In this document: positions 44,111-51,920 of the stretch, piece by piece
Layout of the letters: the number at the start of each line of letters is the position of its first letter
Numbering within the stretch: the stretch's first letter is position 1
The notes under the pieces: model-generated
Databases searched by the model: none
What the model was told of the DNA's origin: nothing
What the model saw: only the letters and a program-made list of their open reading frames with translations
Made by a program: the position numbers and the translations under genes
Source: Chthoniobacterales bacterium
Lineage (GTDB): Bacteria; Verrucomicrobiota; Verrucomicrobiia; Chthoniobacterales; UBA10450
Length of the DNA: 52,769 nt
Direction: 5' to 3'
Assembly: GCA_003244145.1 (NCBI GenBank)
Contig: QHBM01000117.1
Span: forward strand, 456-53,224

Positions 44111-44865
44111 TGCATCCCGGCAGAATCATCCTGATCGGCTGGGTCATTTATGCGTTGCTGCTGGCCGTTGCTTTGGCGCGCCGGGCGCCTCGGGCGAAGA
44201 AGAAAATCCCGCGCCAGCTCTCGGGCCCGCTCCGGCTTCTCGTCATCGGCGCCACGGGCGGAAGCGGACGCGAGCTCGTGGAGCAGGCGCTCAAACTGGG
44301 CCATCAGGTCACCGCCCTCGTGCGCACTCCGGCGAAGCTCACCATCCAGCATCCAAATCTCCGCGTTGTGCGAGGCGACGTGCTCGATTACACCTCCGTC
44401 GAATCCGCGATGGAGAGCCAGGACGCCGTCCTCTGCGCGCTTGGCCACAAGAAATTCTTCGGACCGTCAAGCATCCTCTCGGAAGGCACGCGCAATCTTC
44501 TGCGCGCGATGCAGAGCCGGCCGGTCCCACCGCGTTTCATTTGCGAAAGTTCGCTCGGCGTCGGCAGCGCCGCCGGTCGTCTTGGCTTGCCTGCCCTGCT
44601 CGTATTCGTGCCCCTGGTCTTGCCCTTCTATTTCTGGGACCGTGTTCGCCAGGAAAAGCTGATCGAAGGAAGCGATCTCGACTGGGTAATCGTCCGCCCC
44701 TCCGTGCTCACCGACGGCCCCGAGCGCGGCGCTTACCGCCATGGTCCGAATGTCGGCAGCTACATTCTGCCCACAAAAATCTCTCGCGCCGACGTCGCCA
44801 ATTTCATGTTGAAGCAATTGCACGACGATACCTATGTCGGCGCCGCGCCCGGTCTTTGTTATTGA
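44110..44865 (+). CDS. NAD(P)-binding Rossmann protein (atypical SDR), membrane-anchored
   Basis: A 251-residue protein that begins with the A of the preceding TAA stop (TAATG), so translation is probably coupled to the amidohydrolase. After one N-terminal helix (IILIGWVIYALLLAVALA) comes a Rossmann fold with GATGGSG (about 48-54) and the NAD(P)H-binding, NmrA-like pattern: VTALVRTPAKL, VVRGDVLDYTSV, and ICESSLGVGSA near the active-site position. A second hydrophobic stretch (ALLVFVPLVLPFYFW) may touch the membrane. The family includes flavin/biliverdin-reductase-like and regulatory proteins; no substrate can be named. No SDR YxxxK catalytic pair is evident. Confidence 0.82.
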   Translation: MHPGRIILIGWVIYALLLAVALARRAPRAKKKIPRQLSGPLRLLVIGATGGSGRELVEQALKLGHQVTALVRTPAKLTIQHPNLRVVRGDVLDYTSVESAMESQDAVLCALGHKKFFGPSSILSEGTRNLLRAMQSRPVPPRFICESSLGVGSAAGRLGLPALLVFVPLVLPFYFWDRVRQEKLIEGSDLDWVIVRPSVLTDGPERGAYRHGPNVGSYILPTKISRADVANFMLKQLHDDTYVGAAPGLCY

Positions 44866-44924
44866 AGCAGGACTGGCCCCGGAATTGACTCCCTCGGCCA
44901 ATCGGCCCGAGTAAAAAACTGAGT

Positions 44925-45179
44925 ATGATCAAATTGTTCTGCGGCATTCTTGTCTTCGCGATGGCGGCGACCGCATGGGCAAAAGAGAAGGAGAAAGCCG
45001 GTAGTCGCCTTGTATCGGCCTCCCAAAGCAACGTCAAAAACACGCCCACTCAAACCGCGAGTCCCACACCCATTGCGACAAACGCGTCGAGTGCGACCGC
45101 GGCCGCGCAGCAGAAAACGGTGATCAAACCCAGGAAGAGCGCGCAGGACGCTGCCTTCACGCGGCGCTTGAGGTACTGA
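44925..45179 (+). CDS. Small exported protein, unknown function
   Basis: An 84-residue protein with a signal peptide (MIKLFCGILVFAMAATAWA). The mature region is short, Thr/Ala/Pro-rich (TPTQTASPTPIATNASSATA), predicted disordered, with a basic end (FTRRLRY). No family is recognised. Codon use is ordinary and the frame is closed by TGA, so it is likely real, but short low-complexity proteins are easily over-called. The 59-bp upstream gap contains a weak CTCGGCC...GGCCCGAG hairpin followed by TAAAAAACT, possibly a terminator for the preceding operon. Confidence 0.55.
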   Translation: MIKLFCGILVFAMAATAWAKEKEKAGSRLVSASQSNVKNTPTQTASPTPIATNASSATAAAQQKTVIKPRKSAQDAAFTRRLRY

Positions 45180-45236
45180 GGATCACCTTTCGGGGGGCGG
45201 CTTCTTTTTCTCGACGCTGGAATCCGACCCGACGAA

Positions 45237-47275
45237 TCACGGGGTGGCGTTCGCCAGTTTTTGAAACCGCGGATCATCACGAATCCGGTCCCAAATCGGA
45301 TCGATCCGCAAATACGCCGCAGTGAGCGAATCGGCGTACGGTTGCACGAGCAACCGCTCGAGAATTGCCAGAGCGCGATCGCGATCGCTTAAAATCGCAT
45401 ACGCCCGCGCCACGTCTACTTCGCCCTTCGGACCGGACCAGCGATCCTTGGCCTCTTGCGCAATGTGATCCTTCGCTTCGCGTTCCACTTCCTCGCGGCG
45501 ACCAAGCGTCGCGTGAACTTCCAACAAAAGCGCGCGCAGGTCAGGGCTGGCGTCGCCCTGTTCCTTCAACGCGATCAGCTCCTTCTCGGCCTGCAACAGA
45601 AACGGCTGCGCCTGCTCGCGCCCCGCAACAAGGTGGATTTCGCCAAGTGTAAGATGCATGCCCGCGACCACGATCGCCGGAGGGGACTGCGCTTTTGCCA
45701 GGTCCGACGTGATCATCGCGATCGCTTCATCAAATTTTCGCTGAAACACGAGAACACCAATGCGCGCGAAGTATTCGCCCTCGGTGAATTTTGGATTGAG
45801 CTGTTCGACTAGCCGCGTCGCGGCGACAAGGTCGCCTCCGGCAAAGAGGGTCTCGGCTTTTCGACCGACGATGGATCGTTCGTTCGGAGCGATGGAAAGC
45901 GCCCGGTCTAACATGGCAATGGCTTCGGTGAATTTGCGCATCCCGCGGTAACTCCACCCGAGATTTATCCAAATGTCCTGGTTCAAAGGATCACCCTGCG
46001 CGGCCTGCAGTTGCAGGGCGACGGATTCGTCCATTTTGCCCTGGCGCCGCTTCACCAGTCCTATCGCCTGGAGGATCAGCGGATTGTTCGGTAATTGTTG
46101 ATTCGCTTGCTGCAGCTCGATCAACGCCTTGTCGTAGTCCTGCAGACAATAATACACATACATTCCCATCGCGGTGTGCCCGGCGCCGTGTTCCGGATCG
46201 AGCCGCAACGCGTTCTCGCCGCTTCCTTCACCAGCGCTCGCTGCGCATCGGTTCGGATTCCCTGAATGTATTTCAGGCCTTCCGCCACCGCGATGTCAGC
46301 CCACGCCGCTGCATAATTTGGGTCGAGCGCGACCGCCTGCCGGCAATATTGAATCAACCGGTCCTGGTCCTCGCGTGATTGCGCGTTGCGCAGCGCGATC
46401 CCGCGGAGATAAGCGTCATACGCGGCCGGTATTTTTGTTCCGACGTAATTGACCGCTTCCTTTTCGCGACCGGTCAGTTTCGCTTCCAACGAACTCGCGA
46501 TCCGCTGCGCCACTTCGCTTTCGACCGCGAAGATGTCGGTTAATTTGCGGTCGTACGTTTCCGCCCAAAGATGCGAATCGCCTTCCGCCTTGATCAGCTG
46601 CACGTTCACGCGCACCGACTCGCCTGATTTCTGCACGCTGCCTTCCAGGATGTGCGCCACGCCCAATTGCTTAGCGATCTCGGAGACGTTTCCGGGTTTG
46701 CTTTGATACTGCTGCGTCGAAGTGCGCGAGATCACTTTCAGCTCCGCGATCTTCGAAAGGCGCGTCAGGATTTCGTCTTGAATGCCATCGGCAAAATAAG
46801 CGTTCGCTTTGTCTTCGCTCAGGCTGGCGAACGGCAGCACCGCGATACTCTTGCTTGAAATGGCCGGTGCCGCGTTCGCCGGCGGCGAAGACACCGGGGC
46901 CGTGGAGTTCTGCGTATTCGCAGGCGGATTCCGGCGCGTTAATTGGAAGATCAGCAGACTTGCGGCGATCGCTGCGAGCACGGCGACAAGCGCCACCATT
47001 TTGCGTCCGGTCGTGCGAGTGATCGAGTCGCTCACCGGCACTTCGTCAGTGCGCTTGATGCCGTCCGGCGTAAGCTCGAAAGCCCACGCGAAAATCAATG
47101 CGAGCGGAAAACCGGCGGCGATCGCCGCGATGAATACTTTCATCACCCACGGCGGCGCCTCGAATGCGGGGAAGAGAATTGACGCCGCCTGCAGAAGCAG
47201 CCATGCCACCACCGCGTACGCGACCGCGACTTTGTAAACGTTGCGCCGCTTCAGCTCGGCCGGGAGCGATTTCAT
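45237..47275 (-). pseudogene. TolB-domain/TPR membrane protein gene, broken by a one-base frameshift
   Basis: Two minus-strand frames together make one protein. The first (47275 to about 46217) gives MKSLPAELKRRNVYKVAVAYAVVAWLLLQ, two more membrane helices and a TolB/FlgO-like domain (KSIAVLPFASLSEDKANAYFADGIQDE, AHILEGSVQKSGESVRV, LWAETYDRKLTDIFAVESEVAQ), then the first TPR units. At about 46217 the frame shifts. The other frame continues NALRLDPEHGAGHTAMG with more TPRs to 45237. One missing base (a C on the plus strand near 46217) would restore Ala-Ala-Glu-Asn-Ala-Leu-Arg. The N-terminal fragment otherwise ends in an Arg/Cys-rich false tail. This is either an inactivating mutation or a sequencing error. 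The restored length is about 680 residues. Confidence 0.85.
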
Positions 47276-47390
47276 AAACAAAAGCTGACAATGCTCTATC
47301 AGCAGTTCGGAGAGAAATCGATCCCCTTCCTAACTTCCTGCTTTCCTGATTCAATTCTTTTTCCTGGCGTCCAGATTAGTTTCTCCTGAA

Positions 47391-48440
47391 GTGGATCCAC
47401 GAACCGAATTCCAAAACCTGCTGTGCGGGACCGAGCCCATCCTCGCGCTCGCGCCGATGCAGGACGTCACGGACCTGCCGTTCATGCGCCTGATCAGCGG
47501 CTACGGAAACGCGGACGTTTACTTCACCGAATACTTCCGCGTCCTGCCCGAGTCCCGGCTCGATCCGAAAATCCTCGCCTCCATCACGGAAAACCCGACC
47601 GGCCGTCCCGTCATCGCTCAGATGATCGGTAACGACATTGCCGCGTTGGTGCGCACCGCGCGAGAGCTCCAACAGCATCCGGTCGCGGCGATTGATCTGA
47701 ATCTCGGCTGCCCGGTCCCGATCGTGTATCGCAAATGCGCCGGCGGCGGTTTGCTCCGCGCCCCGGATAGCATCGACAAAATTCTTGGCGCTTTGCGCGC
47801 AGCGATCGCGATCCCATTCACGGTGAAGACGCGAATCGGCTTCGATGACGCGTCGGTCTTCGATGAGCTCCTGCCCATCTTTGCTCGCCATTCACTCGAC
47901 CTGCTAACCGTTCACGCCCGGACCGTGAAGGAGATGTATCGCAGCGCGCCGCGCTACGACTTCATCGCCCGCGCCGTCGCAGCGATGTCGTGCCCGGTGC
48001 TCGCGAACGGCAACATCTACTCCGCCGGCAAGGCGGACGAAGTCCTCACGCTGACCGGCGCGCGCGGGCTCATGATCGGCCGCGGCGTCATCCGCAATCC
48101 GTGGCTCTTCCGCCAGATCCGCGAGCAGCGCCGTGGCCAGCCGGTCTTCCGCCCTGCCGGCCGCGACGTCCTCGATTACGTGCACGCGCTTTACGAAGCC
48201 GTCAGCACACCGGGCATCCGGGAGTCAGCCCAGATCAACAACATGAAGAAGTACATGAACTTCATCGGTCTCGGCGTGGAACCGACCGGTGAGTTCCTCC
48301 ACCAAGTCCGCCGCGCCACCACCCGCGCCCATTTCTTCGCGCTGTGCTCGGAGTTCCTCGATCACGACGACCCGATGCCGCTCGAACCTTTCGCGATCCC
48401 GTTGAAATCAACGGACGTAATGGCCGGCGCGATGCGCTGA
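47391..48440 (+). CDS. tRNA-dihydrouridine synthase
   Basis: A 349-residue Dus-family flavoenzyme that reduces uridine in tRNA D-loops using FMN and NAD(P)H. Visible motifs are LAPMQDVTDLPFMRL at the barrel entrance, the catalytic-cysteine segment IDLNLGCP (Cys107), the FMN-phosphate region VLANGNIYSAGKA, and GARGLMIGRGVIRNPWLF. A second Cys (Cys116, YRKCAGG) is unusual in position. The subtype (A, B or C) cannot be settled by eye. The start is GTG, with no good RBS. Upstream (47282-47390) is a divergent region containing TTCCTxxCTTCCTG repeats similar to part of the family E repeats downstream. Confidence 0.9.
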   Translation: MDPRTEFQNLLCGTEPILALAPMQDVTDLPFMRLISGYGNADVYFTEYFRVLPESRLDPKILASITENPTGRPVIAQMIGNDIAALVRTARELQQHPVAAIDLNLGCPVPIVYRKCAGGGLLRAPDSIDKILGALRAAIAIPFTVKTRIGFDDASVFDELLPIFARHSLDLLTVHARTVKEMYRSAPRYDFIARAVAAMSCPVLANGNIYSAGKADEVLTLTGARGLMIGRGVIRNPWLFRQIREQRRGQPVFRPAGRDVLDYVHALYEAVSTPGIRESAQINNMKKYMNFIGLGVEPTGEFLHQVRRATTRAHFFALCSEFLDHDDPMPLEPFAIPLKSTDVMAGAMR

Positions 48441-48450
48441 TTGCGGCAGC

Positions 48451-48645
48451 CTCACACGACGGACACCAAGGGACACAAAGGTGAATCGAAAGATGAGAAA
48501 TCAATCTGGAAGGCAGGAGACCAGGATGCTTACTGACTTTGAATTCCCCTTCCTGGTTTCCTGGCTTCCAGATAATCATCCTTTCTGATTCAGTCGGTTT
48601 CCAATTCGTCCGCGCCGGTGTGTTCCGTTGTGAACTTTGTGTGAG
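48451..48645. repeat. Nested inverted repeat, family E copy 1
   Basis: It starts CTCACACGACGGACAC at 48451, ten bases after the Dus stop, and ends near 48645 with CTTTGTGTGAG, giving imperfect outer arms. The inner arms TCTGGAAGGCAGGAGACCAG (from 48505) and CTGGTTTCCTGGCTTCCAGA (to 48572) match at 20 of 22 positions. The same element follows the next gene at 49401-49614. No gene is present. Confidence 0.75.
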
Positions 48646-48696
48646 CCGTCTGTCATTCGTTGCATCGGAGAAATCCCCGCCGCACCTTGACCTCGC

Positions 48697-49395
48697 ATGA
48701 AAAACCAGAAGACGGCGCTGGTCACCGGCGCGAATAAAGGCATCGGGTTCGAGGTCGCGCGACAGATTGCGCGGCAAGGCTTTCGCGTTTTCCTCGGCGC
48801 ACGTAATGCCGAGGCCGGACATCACGCCGCGGAGCAACTCGCGGCCGACGGTGAAGTCACGTTCCTGCCGATCAACGTCTCAGATCCCAATAGCATCCGG
48901 CGCGCGGCGGAGGAGTTCGCCCGGCATGCGGACCGTCTCGACGTTCTGATCAACAACGCTGGCATCCTGCTCGATGACGACAAAAGCGCGGTCACCGTCA
49001 CGCCGGAGATTTTCGAAAAAACGTTGCGCACTAACACGCTCGGGCCGTGGCTTGTCACGCAGGCTTTCGTGCCGCTGCTCGAAAAGAGCGAGGCGCCGCG
49101 CGTGGTGAATGTCTCCAGCGGCGGCGGCCAGCTCGAAGATGGAGCGGACGGATGGGCGCCCAGTTATTGTGTTTCGAAGACCGCGTTGAACGGCGTCACC
49201 GTGCAACTCGCGGCGGCGCTGCCGAAGTTTGCGATCAACAGTGTGTGCCCCGGCTGGGTCCGGACCGAGATGGGCGGCGCAGGCGCGACGCGCTCGGTCG
49301 GCGAAGGCGCATCCACTATTGTCTGGCTCGCGACTGAAGCGCCGCACGATCTCACCGGCAAATTCGTCAAAGACCGCAAAGTCATCCCGTGGTGA
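48697..49395 (+). CDS. Short-chain dehydrogenase/reductase
   Basis: A 232-residue classical SDR. The cofactor motif is TGANKGIG (about 10-17), and ARN follows the second strand, compatible with NADP. NNAG lies at about 86, the catalytic Ser is in NVSSGGG, and Tyr-x-x-x-Lys is YCVSK. INSVCPGWVRTEMGG follows. It resembles plant and bacterial carbonyl-reductase-like SDRs (menthone reductase/CBR1 type); the substrate is unknown. The gene sits alone between two copies of the family E repeat, an arrangement worth noting. No strong RBS is visible before the ATG. Confidence 0.9.
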   Translation: MKNQKTALVTGANKGIGFEVARQIARQGFRVFLGARNAEAGHHAAEQLAADGEVTFLPINVSDPNSIRRAAEEFARHADRLDVLINNAGILLDDDKSAVTVTPEIFEKTLRTNTLGPWLVTQAFVPLLEKSEAPRVVNVSSGGGQLEDGADGWAPSYCVSKTALNGVTVQLAAALPKFAINSVCPGWVRTEMGGAGATRSVGEGASTIVWLATEAPHDLTGKFVKDRKVIPW

Positions 49396-49400
49396 TGGAC

Positions 49401-49614
49401 CTCACACGACGGACACAAAGGACACGAAGGCGAATCGATTTGGAAACCAGGAGACCAGGAACTTTGCCAAGAACGCGGGAAGGCTGCGGCCACTTCCTCT
49501 TCCTACTTTCCTGTCTCCCGAGCCTCCTTCCTGGTTTCCAGATAGATCCATCCCATTCCTAATTCCCCATCCCGATCATCCGGCCGTTGTGTTCCGTTGT
49601 GACCTTTGTGTGAA
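49401..49614. repeat. Nested inverted repeat, family E copy 2
   Basis: It begins CTCACACGACGGACACAAAG at 49401, six bases after the SDR stop, and ends GTTGTGACCTTTGTGTGA near 49613. Inner arms are TGGAAACCAGGAGACCAGGA (from about 49441) and TCCTGGTTTCCAGATA (to about 49544). The ends and inner arms match copy 1, while the centre differs. It is in the same orientation as copy 1 relative to the preceding gene. It takes up most of the first half of the 392-bp spacer before the POT transporter. Confidence 0.75.
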
Positions 49615-49634
49615 AATTCTTCTTTCGCTGATCG

Positions 49635-49724
49635 TGTAGCGACGGCGCTCTGTCGCCGTCCAGACGTGTATCATTAGCTCACGCGCTGTTACGCCGATCC
49701 CGCCACGGCGGGAGCGTCGCTACA
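49635..49724. repeat. Intergenic inverted repeat, family D copy 1
   Basis: TGTAGCGACG (49635-49644) pairs with CGTCGCTACA (49715-49724). Inside, GACGGCG...CGCCGTC at 49641-49660 and CCCGCC...GGCGGG near 49699-49712 form further stems. A second copy with the same ends is at 51788-51868. The two copies flank the POT transporter and the small exported protein genes. Confidence 0.75.
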
Positions 49725-49740
49725 GTGTGAGGCTTCGCAG

Positions 49741-49776
49741 CACTTGTCACTTGTCACTCATCACTGGTCACTTCAC
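49741..49776. repeat. Short CACTTGTCA-type degenerate repeats upstream of the transporter
   Basis: Four loosely repeated units (CACTTGT, CACTTGT, CACTCAT, CACTGGT, then CACTTCAC) directly precede the transporter ATG by 11 bases. The reverse complement resembles the run at 6142-6170. Together with the family E and D elements this fills the 392-bp spacer; no promoter is recognisable. Confidence 0.55.
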
Positions 49777-49787
49777 TATCGCCGCGC

Positions 49788-51170
49788 ATGACCGCTACCG
49801 CTGAACCCGATGATGCCGCGCCGCTCACCGGCGAAGAACACACGCCCGGTTTCCTGGGTCATCCGCGCGGACTTTGGTACCTCGCCTTCACCGAAGCATG
49901 GGAACGTTTCTCGTACTACGGCATGCAGTCGCTGCTCGTCCTTTACATGGTCAAGTATCTCCTGCTGCCGGGACACATCGAGCACATCACGGCGTTCAAC
50001 AGTTTCCGCCGGCTCTATGGCGGCCTCGATGGTCAGGCGCTGGCGTCCGCGATTTTCGGCACCTACACTGCGAGCGTTTATCTCACTCCAATCTTCGGCG
50101 GCTTCCTCGCTGACCGCGTCCTCGGCCGGCGCCGCACCGTTCTTCTCGGGGCGCTCACGATGGCGGCCGGCCATTTTCTCATGGCGTTCGAAGTCGCGTT
50201 TCTCTTTGCGCTCCTTTGTCTGATCCTTGGTTGCGGCATGTTCAAGGGCAACATCGCCAGCCAGGTCGGCTCACTTTATAAACCCGAAGACCTCCGCCGC
50301 GCTGACGCCTTCCAGATTTTTTACCTTGGCATCAATGCCGGCGTCATCGCTTCGCCTCTCATCGTCGGAACGCTCGGCGAAGTTTACGGATGGCACTACG
50401 GCTTCGCCGCCACCGGCATCTATCTCAAGGGTCAGAAATATTTGCGCTCCAGTGACAACGACCCGCGCATCGCCGCTGCCAGTCCAACTCGCACCGCTCC
50501 GGCGCGAGCAAAACTCACGAGCCGCGAGTGGCGCGCCGTCATCGCGTTGATTCTGCTCATCCCGGTGCTCGCCGTCGCGATCGTGCCGAACAACCAGATC
50601 TTCAACGCCTACCTCGTCTGGGGCGACCGGCAATTCGACCTCGTCTTCCTCGGCAAAAAACTGCCGACCACCTGGCTCGTCACCCTCGATGCCATTGTCA
50701 GCGTTAGCTTCCTTGCGCTCGTCGCTCTCTTCTATCGCTGGTACGGGAAGCGTCACCGCGAACCCGACGAGATCACCAAGATCATCATCGGTTCCGCATT
50801 CTCGATCGGCGGCGCGCTCTGCCTTGTCGCCGCCGCCGCGACGCAAGGCGCCGGACAAAAGATCGGGCTCTTCTGGCCGGTCGCGTTCCACTTTCTCAAC
50901 AGCATCGCGTTCGCCCATATGCTGCCGGTCAGCCTCGCGTTGTTCGCCAGGTACGCGCCGAAAGCGATCAACGCCACGGTCATCGGCCTCTATTACCTGG
51001 CCTTCTTCGCCGCCAACACCATGGTCGGCTGGATCGGCGGTTACCTCGAGAAATGGCCTACCACCAACTTTTGGTTGCTTCACGCCGCTTTCGCCGCCGG
51101 CTCGGGACTTTGCTTCGTGCTGTTTAAATTTGTGGTTAGTCGGCGGATCGACGCTGAGGCTGCGACTTGA
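49788..51170 (+). CDS. POT/PTR-family proton-coupled peptide transporter
   Basis: A 460-residue inner-membrane protein of the POT family, which imports di- and tripeptides with protons. The proton-coupling motif is complete: Glu36-x-x-Glu39-Arg40-Phe-x-Tyr-Tyr-Gly. GTYTASVYLTPIFGGFLADRVLGRRR and FYLGINAGVIASP are the MFS and PTR signatures. It is shorter than the usual 480-520 residues. At about residue 210, GWHYGFAATG runs straight into IYLKGQKYL, where relatives I know have 10-12 more residues completing a membrane helix. The transporter may therefore be impaired or differently folded. The last 150 residues look normal. No clear RBS is adjacent to the ATG. Confidence 0.88.
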   Translation: MTATAEPDDAAPLTGEEHTPGFLGHPRGLWYLAFTEAWERFSYYGMQSLLVLYMVKYLLLPGHIEHITAFNSFRRLYGGLDGQALASAIFGTYTASVYLTPIFGGFLADRVLGRRRTVLLGALTMAAGHFLMAFEVAFLFALLCLILGCGMFKGNIASQVGSLYKPEDLRRADAFQIFYLGINAGVIASPLIVGTLGEVYGWHYGFAATGIYLKGQKYLRSSDNDPRIAAASPTRTAPARAKLTSREWRAVIALILLIPVLAVAIVPNNQIFNAYLVWGDRQFDLVFLGKKLPTTWLVTLDAIVSVSFLALVALFYRWYGKRHREPDEITKIIIGSAFSIGGALCLVAAAATQGAGQKIGLFWPVAFHFLNSIAFAHMLPVSLALFARYAPKAINATVIGLYYLAFFAANTMVGWIGGYLEKWPTTNFWLLHAAFAAGSGLCFVLFKFVVSRRIDAEAAT

Positions 51171-51209
51171 TTGCGTTTCTTGAATTCTAAAATCTTTTCA
51201 ATTTCCCGG

Positions 51210-51758
51210 ATGAACCTTAGCAAACTGGCTCAGTTGGCGATCGGCTTCCTTTTCATTTTGATTGGCGCGGCCATCGAAGGCCAGCCCTCCCCAACACCGG
51301 CCGCAGCCGCTACGGCGACCCCGCCTCCACCCGCGTGCGTGGCGCCGGAGTTCCGGCAATTCGATTTCTGGATTGGGCGCTGGAAAGTCACCAATCCAAA
51401 AGGCGTCCAGGTCGGGACGAGCGAGATCACGCGCCAGTCGGAAGGATGCGCCATCCGCGAGCAATGGCTCTCCGCCCATGGAACCGGCGGCACCAGCATC
51501 AATTACTACGATGAAGCCGATCGCCAGTGGCACCAGGATTGGGTCGGCGGCGACGGCACCATCCTCCATCTCCACGGTGGGCTTGTCGATGGCGCCATGG
51601 TTATCTCGGGCGAAACCAAAAGCGCGAAAGGTCCCTACCTGAATCGAATCACTTACACGCCATTAGCTGACGGCAAAGTGAAACAGGAATGGACCATCTC
51701 CAGTGACGGCGGCAAGACGTGGCAGACTACTTTCCTCGGCATCTACGAAAAACAGTAA
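51210..51758 (+). CDS. Exported protein with DUF1579-like domain
   Basis: A 182-residue protein starting MNLSKLAQLAIGFLFILIGAAIEG, a signal peptide, followed by a Pro/Ala/Thr linker (TPAAAATATPPPPA). A compact beta-rich domain then opens with FRQFDFWIGRWKV and contains GCAIREQW, SINYYDEADRQWHQDW and TYTPLADGKVKQEW. DFW-x-G-x-W openings are typical of DUF1579 and related beta-barrel proteins; no enzymatic role is known to me. The frame is open 13 codons earlier (51171), overlapping the transporter stop region, but the later ATG gives a proper signal peptide. Confidence 0.72.
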   Translation: MNLSKLAQLAIGFLFILIGAAIEGQPSPTPAAAATATPPPPACVAPEFRQFDFWIGRWKVTNPKGVQVGTSEITRQSEGCAIREQWLSAHGTGGTSINYYDEADRQWHQDWVGGDGTILHLHGGLVDGAMVISGETKSAKGPYLNRITYTPLADGKVKQEWTISSDGGKTWQTTFLGIYEKQ

Positions 51759-51787
51759 GTTGCCAGCGCCGCGTCGCCCCTTAGCGC

Positions 51788-51868
51788 TGTAGCGACGGGC
51801 TCTGTCCCCGTAAATACGCTTATTGTAAATGTCGAGCCTTCGTACGCCGACAGAGCGGCGTCGCTACA
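51788..51868. repeat. Intergenic inverted repeat, family D copy 2
   Basis: TGTAGCGACG (51788-51797) and CGTCGCTACA (51859-51868) are the perfect 10-bp ends, identical to copy 1 at 49635. The adjoining bases GGGCTCTGTCC...GACAGAGCGG extend the pairing imperfectly. The middle, AT-rich part is not related to that of copy 1. Confidence 0.75.
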
Positions 51869-51920
51869 ACCGCAGCTTTCTCGCAGAACATCCGAGATCT
51901 GGCACATTCGTTTCCCCGCG

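Noticed and set aside
48451-49776. CRISPR array in the repeat-rich spacers around the dehydrogenase gene
   Set aside because: The repeats are long, imperfect, nested inverted repeats occurring twice, with no regular spacer pattern and no cas genes.
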